A stretch of DNA of 53,434 bases from an uncultured Geobacteraceae bacterium (GTDB lineage: Bacteria > Desulfobacterota > Desulfuromonadia > Desulfuromonadales > Geopsychrobacteraceae), in contig CALFFB010000028.1 of assembly GCA_937958075.1 (NCBI GenBank), positions 1-53,434 of the forward strand, in the 5' to 3' direction. The notes under the pieces are model-generated. The model was not told the DNA's origin and searched no databases. It was given only the letters and a program-made list of their open reading frames with translations. Shown one piece after another: positions 1 through 9,033 of this stretch. Position 1 is the first letter of the stretch, and each line of letters opens with the position of its first letter. The position numbers were made by a program, and so were the translations under genes.

Positions 1-1565
1 TAATGGCGGAAATGCCGCATCCCGGTAAACACCATCGCCATTCCGTGTTCATCCGCGGCCGCAATCACCTCTTCATCGCGAATCGAGCCCCCTGGCTGGA
101 TGACCGCAGTAACACCGGCCGCCGCCGCGTTGTCGATACCATCGCGGAAGGGGAAGAAGGCATCCGATGCCATGGCCGAACCGGCAACGGACAATCCGGC
201 ATGTTCCGCCTTGATCACGGCGATGCGCGCCGAGTTGACGCGGCTCATCTGGCCGGCACCAACGCCGATGGTCATACCGTCGCGACCATAGACAATGGCG
301 TTGGATTTAACAAATTTGGCCACCCGCCAGACAAAATCAAGGTTCCTGCGCTCTTCATCCGTCGGCTGACGCCTGGTGACAACCTTCAGTTCACTGGCCA
401 GAAGAAGGTCCGTATCCTGCACCAGCAAGCCGCCATGCACCCGCTTGAAGTCGTAGCGTGGTTCCTGCCCGGCGGACCAGTGACCGCATGCCAGCAGGCG
501 CACATTCTTTTTCGCGGCCACCACGGCCACCGCGTCAGCCGCAACCTCCGGCGCAATAATCACCTCGACGAACTGATTGTCAACGATGGCTTGCGCCGTT
601 GCCGCATCGAGTTCGCGGTTCAGGGCAATAATGCCGCCGAAGGCGGATTCAGGGTCGGTGGAAAAGGCCTTTTTATAGGCATCGAGAAGGGTCGTACCCA
701 AAGCGACACCGCAGGGGTTGGCATGCTTGACGATAACGCAGGCCGGGGTTTCGTCGAACTGTTTGACACATTCCAGGGCAGCGTCGGTATCGGCGATATT
801 GTTGTAGGACAACGCCTTTCCCTGCAGCTGCCGGGCGGTCGCCACGGAGGCCCCGGCGAATCCCTTTTCCACGTAGAAAGCCGCTTTCTGGTGGGGATTT
901 TCACCATAACGCATCCCTTGCGCGTGGTGAAACTGCAGCGTCAGGGCCGTGGGGAAATCCCGCATGTCAGCGTCGCTACGCAGACCGAGCCAGTTGGCAA
1001 TAGCGCCATCATAGGCCGCCGTATGCTGATAGGCCTTGACCGCCAGCCGGAAGTTGGTCTGCTCCGACACCCTCCCGTCGCCACGCTGCATCTCCTCCAG
1101 GGCCAGGGAATAATCCGCCGGATCGACCAGAACCGTAACGAAGCGGTTATTCTTGGCGGCACTGCGCAACATGCTCGGACCACCGATATCGATATTTTCA
1201 ATCGCATCAGCCAGGGTGCAGTCCGGTCTGGCTACCGTAGCTTCAAAGGGATAAAGGTTGACGACCACCATGTCGATCCCCTCGATACCGTGCTCGGTCA
1301 TGGCCCGCTGGTGCTCCTCGTTGTCACGGACGCCAAGCAGCGCCCCGTGCACCCTGGGATGCAGGGTTTTGACCCGGCCGTCCATCATCTCCGGAAAACC
1401 GGTGTATTCGGAAACGTCCTTGACCGGAATCCCGGCGTCACGAATCATGGCGGCGGTTCCCCCCGTTGACAGCAGCTCCACCCCGAAACGATTCAGCTCC
1501 CGCGCCAGATCAAGAATCCCCGACTTATCCGACACCGACAACAACGCGCGCTTGATAGCAGCCAT
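1..1565 (-). CDS. purH: Bifunctional AICAR formyltransferase / IMP cyclohydrolase PurH (stop codon cut by window edge)
   Basis: Catalyses the last two steps of de novo purine synthesis: formylation of AICAR from 10-formyl-THF, then ring closure to IMP. Reading leftward from the ATG at 1565, 521 codons are open and end in ...TGMRHFRH followed by TA, so only the last base of the stop codon is missing. The length matches E. coli PurH (529 residues). The N-terminal MGS-like IMP cyclohydrolase domain starts MAAIKRALLSVSDKSGI and holds the LLSTGGTA motif. The transformylase domain contains MRYGENPHQKA and CVIVKHANPCGVA with the conserved Lys-His pair. AGAAAGGAG lies just upstream of the ATG and supports this start. 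The downstream context is outside the window. Very secure call. Confidence 0.96.
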   Translation of the reverse strand, partial: MAAIKRALLSVSDKSGILDLARELNRFGVELLSTGGTAAMIRDAGIPVKDVSEYTGFPEMMDGRVKTLHPRVHGALLGVRDNEEHQRAMTEHGIEGIDMVVVNLYPFEATVARPDCTLADAIENIDIGGPSMLRSAAKNNRFVTVLVDPADYSLALEEMQRGDGRVSEQTNFRLAVKAYQHTAAYDGAIANWLGLRSDADMRDFPTALTLQFHHAQGMRYGENPHQKAAFYVEKGFAGASVATARQLQGKALSYNNIADTDAALECVKQFDETPACVIVKHANPCGVALGTTLLDAYKKAFSTDPESAFGGIIALNRELDAATAQAIVDNQFVEVIIAPEVAADAVAVVAAKKNVRLLACGHWSAGQEPRYDFKRVHGGLLVQDTDLLLASELKVVTRRQPTDEERRNLDFVWRVAKFVKSNAIVYGRDGMTIGVGAGQMSRVNSARIAVIKAEHAGLSVAGSAMASDAFFPFRDGIDNAAAAGVTAVIQPGGSIRDEEVIAAADEHGMAMVFTGMRHFRH

Positions 1566-1804
1566 AAACGGCTCCTTTCTCAAAAACATATAAAATGAGG
1601 ATATAAAATCAGAGGACCGGGTGATTGAACGATGGCCGCAACGGGCCGACAACACCATCCGGCAAGGGCAAACTGTTAACATGTTTCCATAAAGCTGACA
1701 ACCGCTTTTGCGCCCGCAGTCCCGGCCGCAGCGGGAGAGTCACACCCTGGATAATACCGAAACAAGACATGCCGCCGCCGGCCCCGATCAAAAAACCCGG
1801 CGGG

Positions 1805-3199
1805 TCAGGGCCCGTAGAGCAGGCCGGGCAGCCAGGTCACCAGTTCGGGGAACACAACCAGAATACTGATGGCGATGATCTGTAGAACAACAAAAGGGAG
1901 CACCCCTTCATAGATCATCCGGGTCGACACCGCGTTCGGGGCGACACCGCGCAGATAAAACAGGGAGAACCCGAAGGGCGGCGTCAGAAAGCTGGTCTGC
2001 AGATTAACGGCGACCATGACCCCGAGCCAGATGGGATCGACCCCCATAAGCAGCAGTACCGGCGCGGTAATAGGCAGAACGATAAAGATGATCTCGAAGG
2101 TGTCGAGGATGAACCCGAGCATAAACATCAGCAGCATGACGAACAGGATCGCGCCGATTTTCCCGCCGGGCAGGTTGTGCAGAAAGTCACTGACCAGTTC
2201 GTCACCGCCCATCATCCGGAACACCAGGGAAAAGACCGAGGCCCCCAGCAGAATGACAAAAATCATGGCGGTGATGTTGGCCGTAGCCAGCATGGTCTGG
2301 CGCAGGCTCTTCAGATTCAAACGGCGGCGGAAGGCGGCCAGCACCATGGCCCCGACAGCTCCGACGGATGCCGACTCGGTCGGCGTGGCGATACCGCCGA
2401 GGATGGACCCGAGAACGGCAAAAATCAGCAGCAGCGGCGGCAGCAGACTGAACAGGACATCCCTGCCGAGATCCGCTTTTTCCCGGGAGGTCACCACCAG
2501 AGCCGGGCAGGATTGGGGGCAGAAAGCCGCCTTGTAGATCATCCAGGCCATGTACAAAACAATCAGCAGAAATCCCGGAACAAAGGCGCCGGCAAAGAGG
2601 TCGCCAACGGAGACCGGGGCCGGGGCGAAGTTGCCCAGCTGCATCTGCACCTGGGCATTGATGCCGGAGAGCATATCCCCCATGAAGATCAGAACCGTCG
2701 ACGGCGGGATGATCTGCCCCAGGGTGCCGGACGCGCAAATGACCCCGCTGGCCAGTCGCGGATCATAACCGGCCCGCAGCATGGCCGGAAGGGACAACAG
2801 CCCCATGGTGACGACCGTCGCTCCGATGATACCGGTTGAGGCCGCCAGCAGGGCGCCGACAACAATCACCGACAGGCCCAGACCACCGCGCAATGACCCG
2901 AACAGGCGCCCCATGGTAATGAGCAGTTTTTCCGCAATACCGGAACGTTCCAGCATCATCCCCATGAAAATAAACAAGGGCACCGCCACCAGCACCTCGT
3001 TAAGCATGACGCCGACGTAACGGGAAGCCAGACTGTTGAAGTTGGAAGGATCAAAAACCCCGAGCAGATAACCGATTCCGGCAAAAAACAACGAGGTGCC
3101 GGCCAGGGAAAAGGCAACGGGAAAACCCAGCATCAAAACCCCGATGATGGCAAAAAACATGACCAGGGACAGTATTTCTCCGATCAGGACGGGATCCAT
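1805..3199 (-). CDS. dctM: TRAP transporter large permease subunit, DctM type
   Basis: Large membrane subunit of a tripartite ATP-independent periplasmic transporter, the Na+ or H+ coupled channel of the complex. The 464 residues are almost entirely hydrophobic helices, about a dozen membrane spans, which is the usual DctM size. The family motif with TPTESA is visible in the segment GGIATPTESASVGAVGAM. Its ATG directly follows the TAG of dctQ, so the two are translationally coupled. From memory it most resembles the mannitol/chloroaromatic (FcbT3) branch, which pairs with TakP/FcbT1 binding proteins. No binding protein lies next to it. A TakP-like one sits at 42262-43359. Substrate unknown; an organic acid is likely. 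Confidence 0.92.
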   Translation of the reverse strand: MDPVLIGEILSLVMFFAIIGVLMLGFPVAFSLAGTSLFFAGIGYLLGVFDPSNFNSLASRYVGVMLNEVLVAVPLFIFMGMMLERSGIAEKLLITMGRLFGSLRGGLGLSVIVVGALLAASTGIIGATVVTMGLLSLPAMLRAGYDPRLASGVICASGTLGQIIPPSTVLIFMGDMLSGINAQVQMQLGNFAPAPVSVGDLFAGAFVPGFLLIVLYMAWMIYKAAFCPQSCPALVVTSREKADLGRDVLFSLLPPLLLIFAVLGSILGGIATPTESASVGAVGAMVLAAFRRRLNLKSLRQTMLATANITAMIFVILLGASVFSLVFRMMGGDELVSDFLHNLPGGKIGAILFVMLLMFMLGFILDTFEIIFIVLPITAPVLLLMGVDPIWLGVMVAVNLQTSFLTPPFGFSLFYLRGVAPNAVSTRMIYEGVLPFVVLQIIAISILVVFPELVTWLPGLLYGP

Positions 3200-3748
3200 C
3201 TAGTCCCCCTCCTGATAGCGGAAAGCTTCCGGCAGCAGATCTTCCTTGCCGGCCAAAACCAGAATCCCGCGCAGAAACATGGCCAGCGCCTGGAGGGCAA
3301 CAACAGCCGCGAACACCAGAATGAAGCTTTTAATGATGTAGAGGCCGGGCATGCCACCGAAATTGGGGGAACCCTCCATAAACCGCCAGGAGCGCTGAAC
3401 ATAGGCCCAGCTCCAGCTGCTTAACACCCAGACGAAGGGCGCGACAAAGAAGAGGCTGCCGAACATGTCGACCAGGGCTTTTTTGCTGCGGCTGGCCGGA
3501 CGATAGAATATATCCACCCGCACGTGGGTATTATTGAGCAGAGCAAAACCGGAGATCCCCATGAACATCATGGCATTGAGCCAGACATAAAGATCCTGGA
3601 GCCAGATAAAACCGGTGGAGAAAAGGTAGCGCAGGACAACGACTGTGAAACAGACCAGGACAATTCCCAGGGAGAACCAGGAAAACACGTGGCCGATAAC
3701 CGTATTGAACCGGCTGATGAAACGAACAATCAGCGCTAAAAACCGCAT
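3200..3748 (-). CDS. dctQ: TRAP transporter small permease subunit, DctQ type
   Basis: Small four-helix membrane subunit of the TRAP transporter, which joins DctM in the inner membrane. About 182 residues from the ATG at 3748, which has AAGGA nine bases upstream. A longer reading to a TTG at 3829 is open but has no better start signal. Four hydrophobic spans are visible (near residues 17-36, 45-62, 85-105 and 128-152), with the family-typical LQDLYVWLNAMMFM stretch after the second. It is followed without a gap by dctM. The first gene of a TRAP operon is usually dctP. Here the bases upstream hold no binding protein; the next gene leftward-transcribed is cydC, ending on the other side. Confidence 0.88.
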   Translation of the reverse strand: MRFLALIVRFISRFNTVIGHVFSWFSLGIVLVCFTVVVLRYLFSTGFIWLQDLYVWLNAMMFMGISGFALLNNTHVRVDIFYRPASRSKKALVDMFGSLFFVAPFVWVLSSWSWAYVQRSWRFMEGSPNFGGMPGLYIIKSFILVFAAVVALQALAMFLRGILVLAGKEDLLPEAFRYQEGD

Positions 3749-3884
3749 TGTGGAGTCCTTCATTTCAGCGTGGGATAACCGTCGAATGGTGTGCCGCACC
3801 AGTTGAAATTGGTCTGACCTTCGCAACAAAGGGGGTCAATCTAGTTGATTTTTATTGTGAAGTCCAGACCGATCCGGCAACTTC

Positions 3885-5624
3885 TCAGTGGTTTTTTTGC
3901 TGAACAAAGGCGCGGTAGCGCGAGGACTGCTCCAGCAAAGGGCCGTGGACCCCTGTCGCCACAACCGTACCCCGCTCCATTAGACAGACCTGGTCAAGCG
4001 CCGCCAGAAGACGCGCGTCATGGGTGATGACCAGTGCCGTTTTCTCCTGCAGGTGCGGCAGCAGGGTGTCACAGAAACGCCGCGCGGTCACGGCATCAAG
4101 GCCTTCGGTCGGCTCATCGAGAAGCCAGACAGGAGCCTCTTTGAGCAGAGCGCGGGTCAGAACCAGGCGGCGCCCCTGCCCCCCCGACAGATGGGCTCCC
4201 AATTCCCCCGCCCGGGTTTCCAGACCGGCGGGCAGGCGGGCAACAAAGTCAGCCAGCTGCGCCTTTTCAAGAGCATCCCACAGCTGGGCATCCTCGGCCT
4301 GCGGAGCGGCAATCAGCAGATTGTCCCGCAAACTGGTATTGAAAATGTGGGCTTTCTGTGACACCAGGGTCACCATCTCCCTGAGCTGGTTCTCGGAAAA
4401 GAGCCTGATGTCCCGGTTACCGATGCGGATCTCTCCGGCATCCGCATCCCAGAAACGGGTCAGCAGGTGCACCAGGGTACTTTTGCCGCAACCCGACGGG
4501 CCAATCAGGGCCAGGGAGGTGCGCGCCGGTACCCTAAAGCTGACCCGGTCAAGACATTGGGCAGTGCTATGTGGATACCGGAAACTGACCTGATCCAGAC
4601 AGATGCCGTAAGCCGCCGGAAGCTTCGCCGGCGTTGCGGCAAAGGAAACCGCCGGCGGCGTTTCGACAATCTCCAGAATCCGCCCTCCGGCGACAGTGAT
4701 GCGCCCCAGCATCTGCCAGGCCTGCGGCAGGGGAAGCACGGCTTCAAAGGCTGCCAGCACCCCGAAGGCAATCAACGCCAGAAAGGTCCCGTCGAAACGT
4801 TCTTGCTGCGCCATGGGGATGGCCAGATAAAGGGTGACGATGGCCGCCATGCTGCTCAAAAGAATCATCAGGGCACTGCCCAAACCACTGATCAGGGTCA
4901 TTTTTTCCTGCAGGCCAAGGAGTTCCTCGTTCTCTTTGAGGCGCCGCTGATAATGCCGGTCCAGGGCGCCGTAGAGAGTCAGATCCCCCAGTCCCTGAAG
5001 ATCTTCCAGCAGATTGGTTCGCATCAGGGCGCTTTGCTGCTGGATCCGGGCCCCGACGGGACGGCCGAGTCGGCGGGTCAGCAGGGGCAGCAACAGTCCG
5101 GCGGCAACAAAAAACAAAAGGAAGCTCAGCGCCAGCGATGGCGCCAGCAACAACAGCAAACCGCCAGCTGTCAAGCCAATGCCCAGGGCGATCAGGGTCG
5201 GGGCAAGAACCCGGACGAAAAGGGAATCCAGGATATCGATATCACTGACGATCCGGCTTAACAGATCGCCGCTGCGCCGGCGGCAGAGGTTGGCCGGTGC
5301 CTGCGGTTCGATGGCGCGATAAAACCAGACACGCAGGGATGAGAGCAGGCGCAGGGTCGCTTCATGGGCGAGAACCCGCTCGGCGTAACGGCCGCCGGTG
5401 CGCAGAACGGCAAAGCCGCGGATAGCGGCGCTCGGGGTAAAGATGTTGAACTGCTGCGCTGCGACCATACTGAGACCGGCCACGGCGGTGGCACTTAAAA
5501 ACCATCCCGACACCGCCAGCAGGCCGACACTCGACACCAGCGTCAGCAGACCGCAGAACAGGGCCCAGAGAATCCAGTCCCGATGGGGTTTGAGCAGACG
5601 GATAAAAGGGCGCAGATTGCTCAT
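3885..5624 (-). CDS. cydC: Thiol reductant ABC exporter, subunit CydC
   Basis: Half of the heterodimeric CydDC ABC exporter, which moves cysteine and glutathione from cytoplasm to periplasm and is needed for cytochrome bd assembly. The 579 residues comprise an N-terminal six-helix membrane domain (to about 320) and a C-terminal ATPase with Walker A GPSGCGKST, signature LSGGQGRR and Walker B VWLLDEPTEG. Its ATG overlaps the TGA of cydD by four bases, so the pair is coupled. Membrane-domain start RPFIRLLKPHRDWILWALF is typical of CydC. cydAB is not in the window, so the link to a bd oxidase is from knowledge of the family. Confidence 0.93.
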   Translation of the reverse strand: MSNLRPFIRLLKPHRDWILWALFCGLLTLVSSVGLLAVSGWFLSATAVAGLSMVAAQQFNIFTPSAAIRGFAVLRTGGRYAERVLAHEATLRLLSSLRVWFYRAIEPQAPANLCRRRSGDLLSRIVSDIDILDSLFVRVLAPTLIALGIGLTAGGLLLLLAPSLALSFLLFFVAAGLLLPLLTRRLGRPVGARIQQQSALMRTNLLEDLQGLGDLTLYGALDRHYQRRLKENEELLGLQEKMTLISGLGSALMILLSSMAAIVTLYLAIPMAQQERFDGTFLALIAFGVLAAFEAVLPLPQAWQMLGRITVAGGRILEIVETPPAVSFAATPAKLPAAYGICLDQVSFRYPHSTAQCLDRVSFRVPARTSLALIGPSGCGKSTLVHLLTRFWDADAGEIRIGNRDIRLFSENQLREMVTLVSQKAHIFNTSLRDNLLIAAPQAEDAQLWDALEKAQLADFVARLPAGLETRAGELGAHLSGGQGRRLVLTRALLKEAPVWLLDEPTEGLDAVTARRFCDTLLPHLQEKTALVITHDARLLAALDQVCLMERGTVVATGVHGPLLEQSSRYRAFVQQKNH

Positions 5625-7408
5625 GACCCCATCTCCTGACCGCTGCGTACCAGCTCAGCGTAGCGACCCCGCAGCGCCATGAGCTCGGTGTGGGTGCCCT
5701 GTTCAACGACTGTTCCATCTTCGATGACAGCGATGCGATCAGCGGCCCGGGCAGCAGCCAGTCGGTGAGTGAGCATGATCAGGGTCCGCCCCGGCGCCAG
5801 CTCACGCAGGCTTCTGATGATTCCCTGTTCGTTGTCTTCGTCGAGGCCGGCTGTCGGCTCATCAAGGAGCAGCAGCTGCGCGTTTCTGGCAAAGGCGCGC
5901 GCCAGAGCCACGCGCCGCACCTGCCCCCCGGAAAGTTGCGCCCCCTGTTCACCGACATTGGTCGTCAGGTCGATCTCGAACTCCCCCGCCGCCGTACAAA
6001 GCCCTGCCCTGCGCGCTGCCTCCTCGATAGTTTCGGCCGTGATATCAGGATTATCCAGGGTGATGTTGGCGGCAACGCTGCCATGGAACAGGGCCGGCTG
6101 CTGGGGAATCCAGGCGATACGCTGATGCCAGGCCTGGCGACTGAAATGGCTCAAAGGGATACCGTCAACCAGAATTTCCCCCTGCTGCTGCGGCAGAAAT
6201 TGCAGTAACAGATTGAGCAGGGTGGTTTTCCCGGCGCCGCTGGCACCGACAATGGCCAGCCACTGCCCGGCCGGAACTTCCAGGCTTAAATCCGTCAAGG
6301 CCGGTCGCCGGCCATGATCATAGGCATAACCGACCTGCCTGCACTCCAGCTTTATTGCCCGCGATGCCGCTACCGCCCATGCCGTTGGTGCGGATGCGCC
6401 GGGCGCAGACCAGGCCGGAGCGGGCCGGGTCAGCAGCTGGTGAATCTCTGTCGCTGCCCCCAGAGCTTCGGCGCGGGCATGATAGTGCGTCCCCAGTTCA
6501 CGCAGGGGCTGGTACATATCCGGAGCCAGCAGCAACAGAAACAAGCCCGTTTCCAGGGTCAGCTCCCGGGCATAGAGCCCGAAATCGAGATAATTCAGAT
6601 AAGACAATCCCAGATAGACAGCGGTCATGGCAATGGCCACCGAGGTGAGGAACTCAAGAACGGCCGATGACAGAAAGGCAACCCGCAGTACCGCCATGGT
6701 TCCCTGACGATAGCTGTCGGAAGAGGCCGCGATGCGCTGCGCTTCGGGTTGTGAACGCTGGAAGATTTTCAGGGTGGCAAGCCCCTGGAGGGTATCGAGG
6801 AAGTGCGCGCTCATGCGCTCCAGCTGATGAAAATTCTTCCTGTTGAGCTTGTCCGCACCGCGACCGATCATGATCATGAACAAAGGGATCAGGGGTGCCG
6901 TCAGCAGAAAGACAAGACCCACCACCCAACTGACGGTAAAGGCGGCGGCGGCAATCATGGCCGGAAGCAGCAGAGCCAGGTTTTTCTGGGGCAGATAGTG
7001 GGCAATGTAGCCATGCAGGCTTTCGACCCGCTCCATCACCACCCCCGCCAGTTGCGCTGTCTGTTTACTGCCGACATAGGCTGGGCCCAGACGCTGCAGA
7101 TGATCAAGGAGCTGGCGTCGCAGATGACCACGTACCAGCGAAGAGGCTTTCTGCCCGCACACCTCCCGCACCCAGAAAAGAGCTGCCCGTAACAGGATGA
7201 CGCCGACAAACAGACCGAATAGAACCGTCAGCTCGGAACGGGGCACGCCGGCGATAAAGGCCTGGTGGATGATGCGCGCCAGCAGACCCGCCTGGGCAAT
7301 AATACAGAGGCCCATGACCGTGCCGAGGCCGGTAGCCAGCCAGGTCCAGCGGCGACAGCGATGATGCACAGACGTGAGCCAGTCACGAAAGGTCGGCAAC
7401 GCAGGCAA
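5621..7408 (-). CDS. cydD: Thiol reductant ABC exporter, subunit CydD
   Basis: Partner of CydC in the cysteine/glutathione exporter. 595 residues: membrane domain to about 340, then an ATPase with Walker A GASGAGKTT, signature LSGGQVRRVALARA and Walker B LLLLDEPTAG. No ATG fits the start. The reading opens with TTG at 7408, and a second in-frame TTG three codons later (7399) is better spaced from the GGAAGGA ribosome site, so translation may begin there. It lies 43 bases after the 83-residue protein and overlaps cydC by four bases, which places it third in a four-gene leftward operon led by a cysteine desulfurase. Confidence 0.93.
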   Translation of the reverse strand: MPALPTFRDWLTSVHHRCRRWTWLATGLGTVMGLCIIAQAGLLARIIHQAFIAGVPRSELTVLFGLFVGVILLRAALFWVREVCGQKASSLVRGHLRRQLLDHLQRLGPAYVGSKQTAQLAGVVMERVESLHGYIAHYLPQKNLALLLPAMIAAAAFTVSWVVGLVFLLTAPLIPLFMIMIGRGADKLNRKNFHQLERMSAHFLDTLQGLATLKIFQRSQPEAQRIAASSDSYRQGTMAVLRVAFLSSAVLEFLTSVAIAMTAVYLGLSYLNYLDFGLYARELTLETGLFLLLLAPDMYQPLRELGTHYHARAEALGAATEIHQLLTRPAPAWSAPGASAPTAWAVAASRAIKLECRQVGYAYDHGRRPALTDLSLEVPAGQWLAIVGASGAGKTTLLNLLLQFLPQQQGEILVDGIPLSHFSRQAWHQRIAWIPQQPALFHGSVAANITLDNPDITAETIEEAARRAGLCTAAGEFEIDLTTNVGEQGAQLSGGQVRRVALARAFARNAQLLLLDEPTAGLDEDNEQGIIRSLRELAPGRTLIMLTHRLAAARAADRIAVIEDGTVVEQGTHTELMALRGRYAELVRSGQEMGS

Positions 7409-7451
7409 TCCTTCCAGATGCTGTAAGGTGAGTTAACGCAGAAATGGTGTC

Positions 7452-7703
7452 CTAATCGCTGTTGAGCCGACCCAGGGTGCGCTTGATATCCTCGTGATCG
7501 CTGGCCCAGCGGCAACAGCCGGCCTCAGCGTAGACATCGTATTCGCTTAATTGGTCGATGAGCATTTCGATCAGGTAATCCTTGTCCTGGTAGCGATGCG
7601 GATTATTGATCACCTCGAATATGGGCTCCGCCAGCCACGCCGGCAGTTCGCCGTGCTCGTATTCATGGCGGGTGACTTTTTCCAGTTCGACAAAGAGACT
7701 CAT
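7452..7703 (-). CDS. Small acidic protein of unknown function between cysteine desulfurase and cydD
   Basis: An 83-residue soluble protein with no signal peptide or membrane span; I do not recognise a named family. It is acidic, with the conserved-looking stretch HRYQDKDYLIEMLIDQL and a pair of adjacent cysteines followed by Arg-Trp (AGCCRW, residues about 61-66). A strong GGAGG site precedes the ATG. It sits 53 bases after the desulfurase and 43 bases before cydD on the same strand, so it is probably cotranscribed and may act in cysteine or redox handling. That role is inference from position only. The adjacent Cys-Cys pair could bind metal or form a redox disulfide. Confidence 0.75.
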   Translation of the reverse strand: MSLFVELEKVTRHEYEHGELPAWLAEPIFEVINNPHRYQDKDYLIEMLIDQLSEYDVYAEAGCCRWASDHEDIKRTLGRLNSD

Positions 7704-7756
7704 CCCTCAACCTCCGTTGACTGTTATTGCCGGACACATTTTTTATACAGAAAGGT

Positions 7757-8896
7757 TCAGTGCCCTTGCTGCAGACCCCTGAGTATAGCCACAACCCGCG
7801 GCCAGTCCACCTCTTCCGTCAGATGACACCAGGCCAGACGCAAGGCGGATTCGACCTCCCGCGGGGCGCAGCCCATAGCCGTCAGCACATGACTCGGTGC
7901 GGTTTCGTGGCTGGTACAGGCCGAGGTACTGGAGAGGGCAATCACCTCGGCCAGGTTGACAATGGCGGTTTCCGCCGGTACCCCCGGCAGGGAAAAGTTG
8001 ATGGCATGGGGCAGGCAAAAATCCTGATCGCCATGGATGACGACATCGAGCTCCTGCAGCGCGGCAACAACCTGTTGCCGGAAAGCTGTCACCTTCTCCA
8101 GCCGCTGCTGCCGGTGGCGCAGGGCACAGCGGGCGGCCTCACCCAAACCGGCAATCAGGGGCACCGGCAGGGTCCCCGGACGCAGGCCCTGTTCCTGATC
8201 GCCGCCGAACATCAAGGGCTGCAACGGCGGATGCCCACCCTTGCGGCGGCGGCGAATCAGAGCGCCGATCCCCTTGGGACCGTAGATTTTATGGCCGCTG
8301 ACGCTGAGCATATCAATGCGGGGATCCGTCAGGGTGGTAAACTCCTTGCCGAACCCCTGGGCCGCATCCACATGCCAGAAGGCATCGTGCCCTGCCAGTT
8401 TTTCAGAAATCTCCGACAGCGGCTGAATAATGCCGGTTTCATTATTGACCTGCATGGTCGAAACCAGCAGGGTATCGGGGCGTAACGCCGCGGCGAGGTG
8501 GTCAGCACAGATCCGGCCACTGCCATCGGCAGCCAGCAGGGTGACCTCAAAACCGGCCTCTTTGAGGACGTCCAGCGGCTCCAGCACCGCCTTATGTTCA
8601 ATCCGGGTACTGATAATGTGGCGGCGTTTGACGGCAAGACCGTACCGGCGCAATCCCAGCAGCGCCAGATTGTTGGCCTCGGTGGCACCGCTGGTGAAAA
8701 TGACATCGTCGCGCCGGGCCGCGACCAGTCTGCCAACCTGCCCCCGGGCATGATCGACCGCCATCCGGGCAAAAGTGCCGAAGTCGTGTATGGGACTGGC
8801 GGCATTGCCGTAATCCCGTTCGAAAAACCGCCGCATCACCTCCACCACCGAAGGCTCTACCGGCGTCGTTGCTGCACAATCCAGGTAAATTGACAT
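7757..8896 (-). CDS. Cysteine desulfurase family protein (NifS/IscS-like, PLP-dependent)
   Basis: PLP enzyme of aminotransferase class V that takes sulfur from cysteine, leaving alanine and a persulfide for Fe-S clusters or other sulfur-containing molecules. 379 residues from the ATG at 8896. It begins MSIYLDCAATTPVEPSV, the usual NifS opening, and the segment upstream of this Met looks non-conserved. The PLP lysine lies in SVSGHKIYGPKGIG, and the catalytic cysteine in SSTSACTSHETAPSHVL. No iscU, iscR or nifU is adjacent. It leads the operon desulfurase, 83-residue protein, cydD, cydC, so a role in balancing cysteine is as likely as Fe-S cluster assembly. The exact subfamily (IscS, NifS or a group II type) is uncertain. 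Confidence 0.9.
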   Translation of the reverse strand: MSIYLDCAATTPVEPSVVEVMRRFFERDYGNAASPIHDFGTFARMAVDHARGQVGRLVAARRDDVIFTSGATEANNLALLGLRRYGLAVKRRHIISTRIEHKAVLEPLDVLKEAGFEVTLLAADGSGRICADHLAAALRPDTLLVSTMQVNNETGIIQPLSEISEKLAGHDAFWHVDAAQGFGKEFTTLTDPRIDMLSVSGHKIYGPKGIGALIRRRRKGGHPPLQPLMFGGDQEQGLRPGTLPVPLIAGLGEAARCALRHRQQRLEKVTAFRQQVVAALQELDVVIHGDQDFCLPHAINFSLPGVPAETAIVNLAEVIALSSTSACTSHETAPSHVLTAMGCAPREVESALRLAWCHLTEEVDWPRVVAILRGLQQGH

Positions 8897-9033
8897 GGCC
8901 CTAACAATAGAGGATATTTGCAGGCTCTGCAATATCGACAACGTCACAGCCGTCCATAGCCCGTAGTCGACAACAACGACCCATAGAAGACTGACCGGGT
9001 TCCAACGTAACGCAACGGAAAAGCTACAAGCCC

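Noticed and set aside
3..1469. A 488-codon open frame on the plus strand
   Set aside because: It lies on the strand opposite purH, which has a full set of family motifs. The open frame is a by-product of codon bias in a GC-rich gene.
1566..1804. A possible small gene between purH and dctM
   Set aside because: Open frames here are short and lack ribosome sites and motifs, so I call the gap non-coding.
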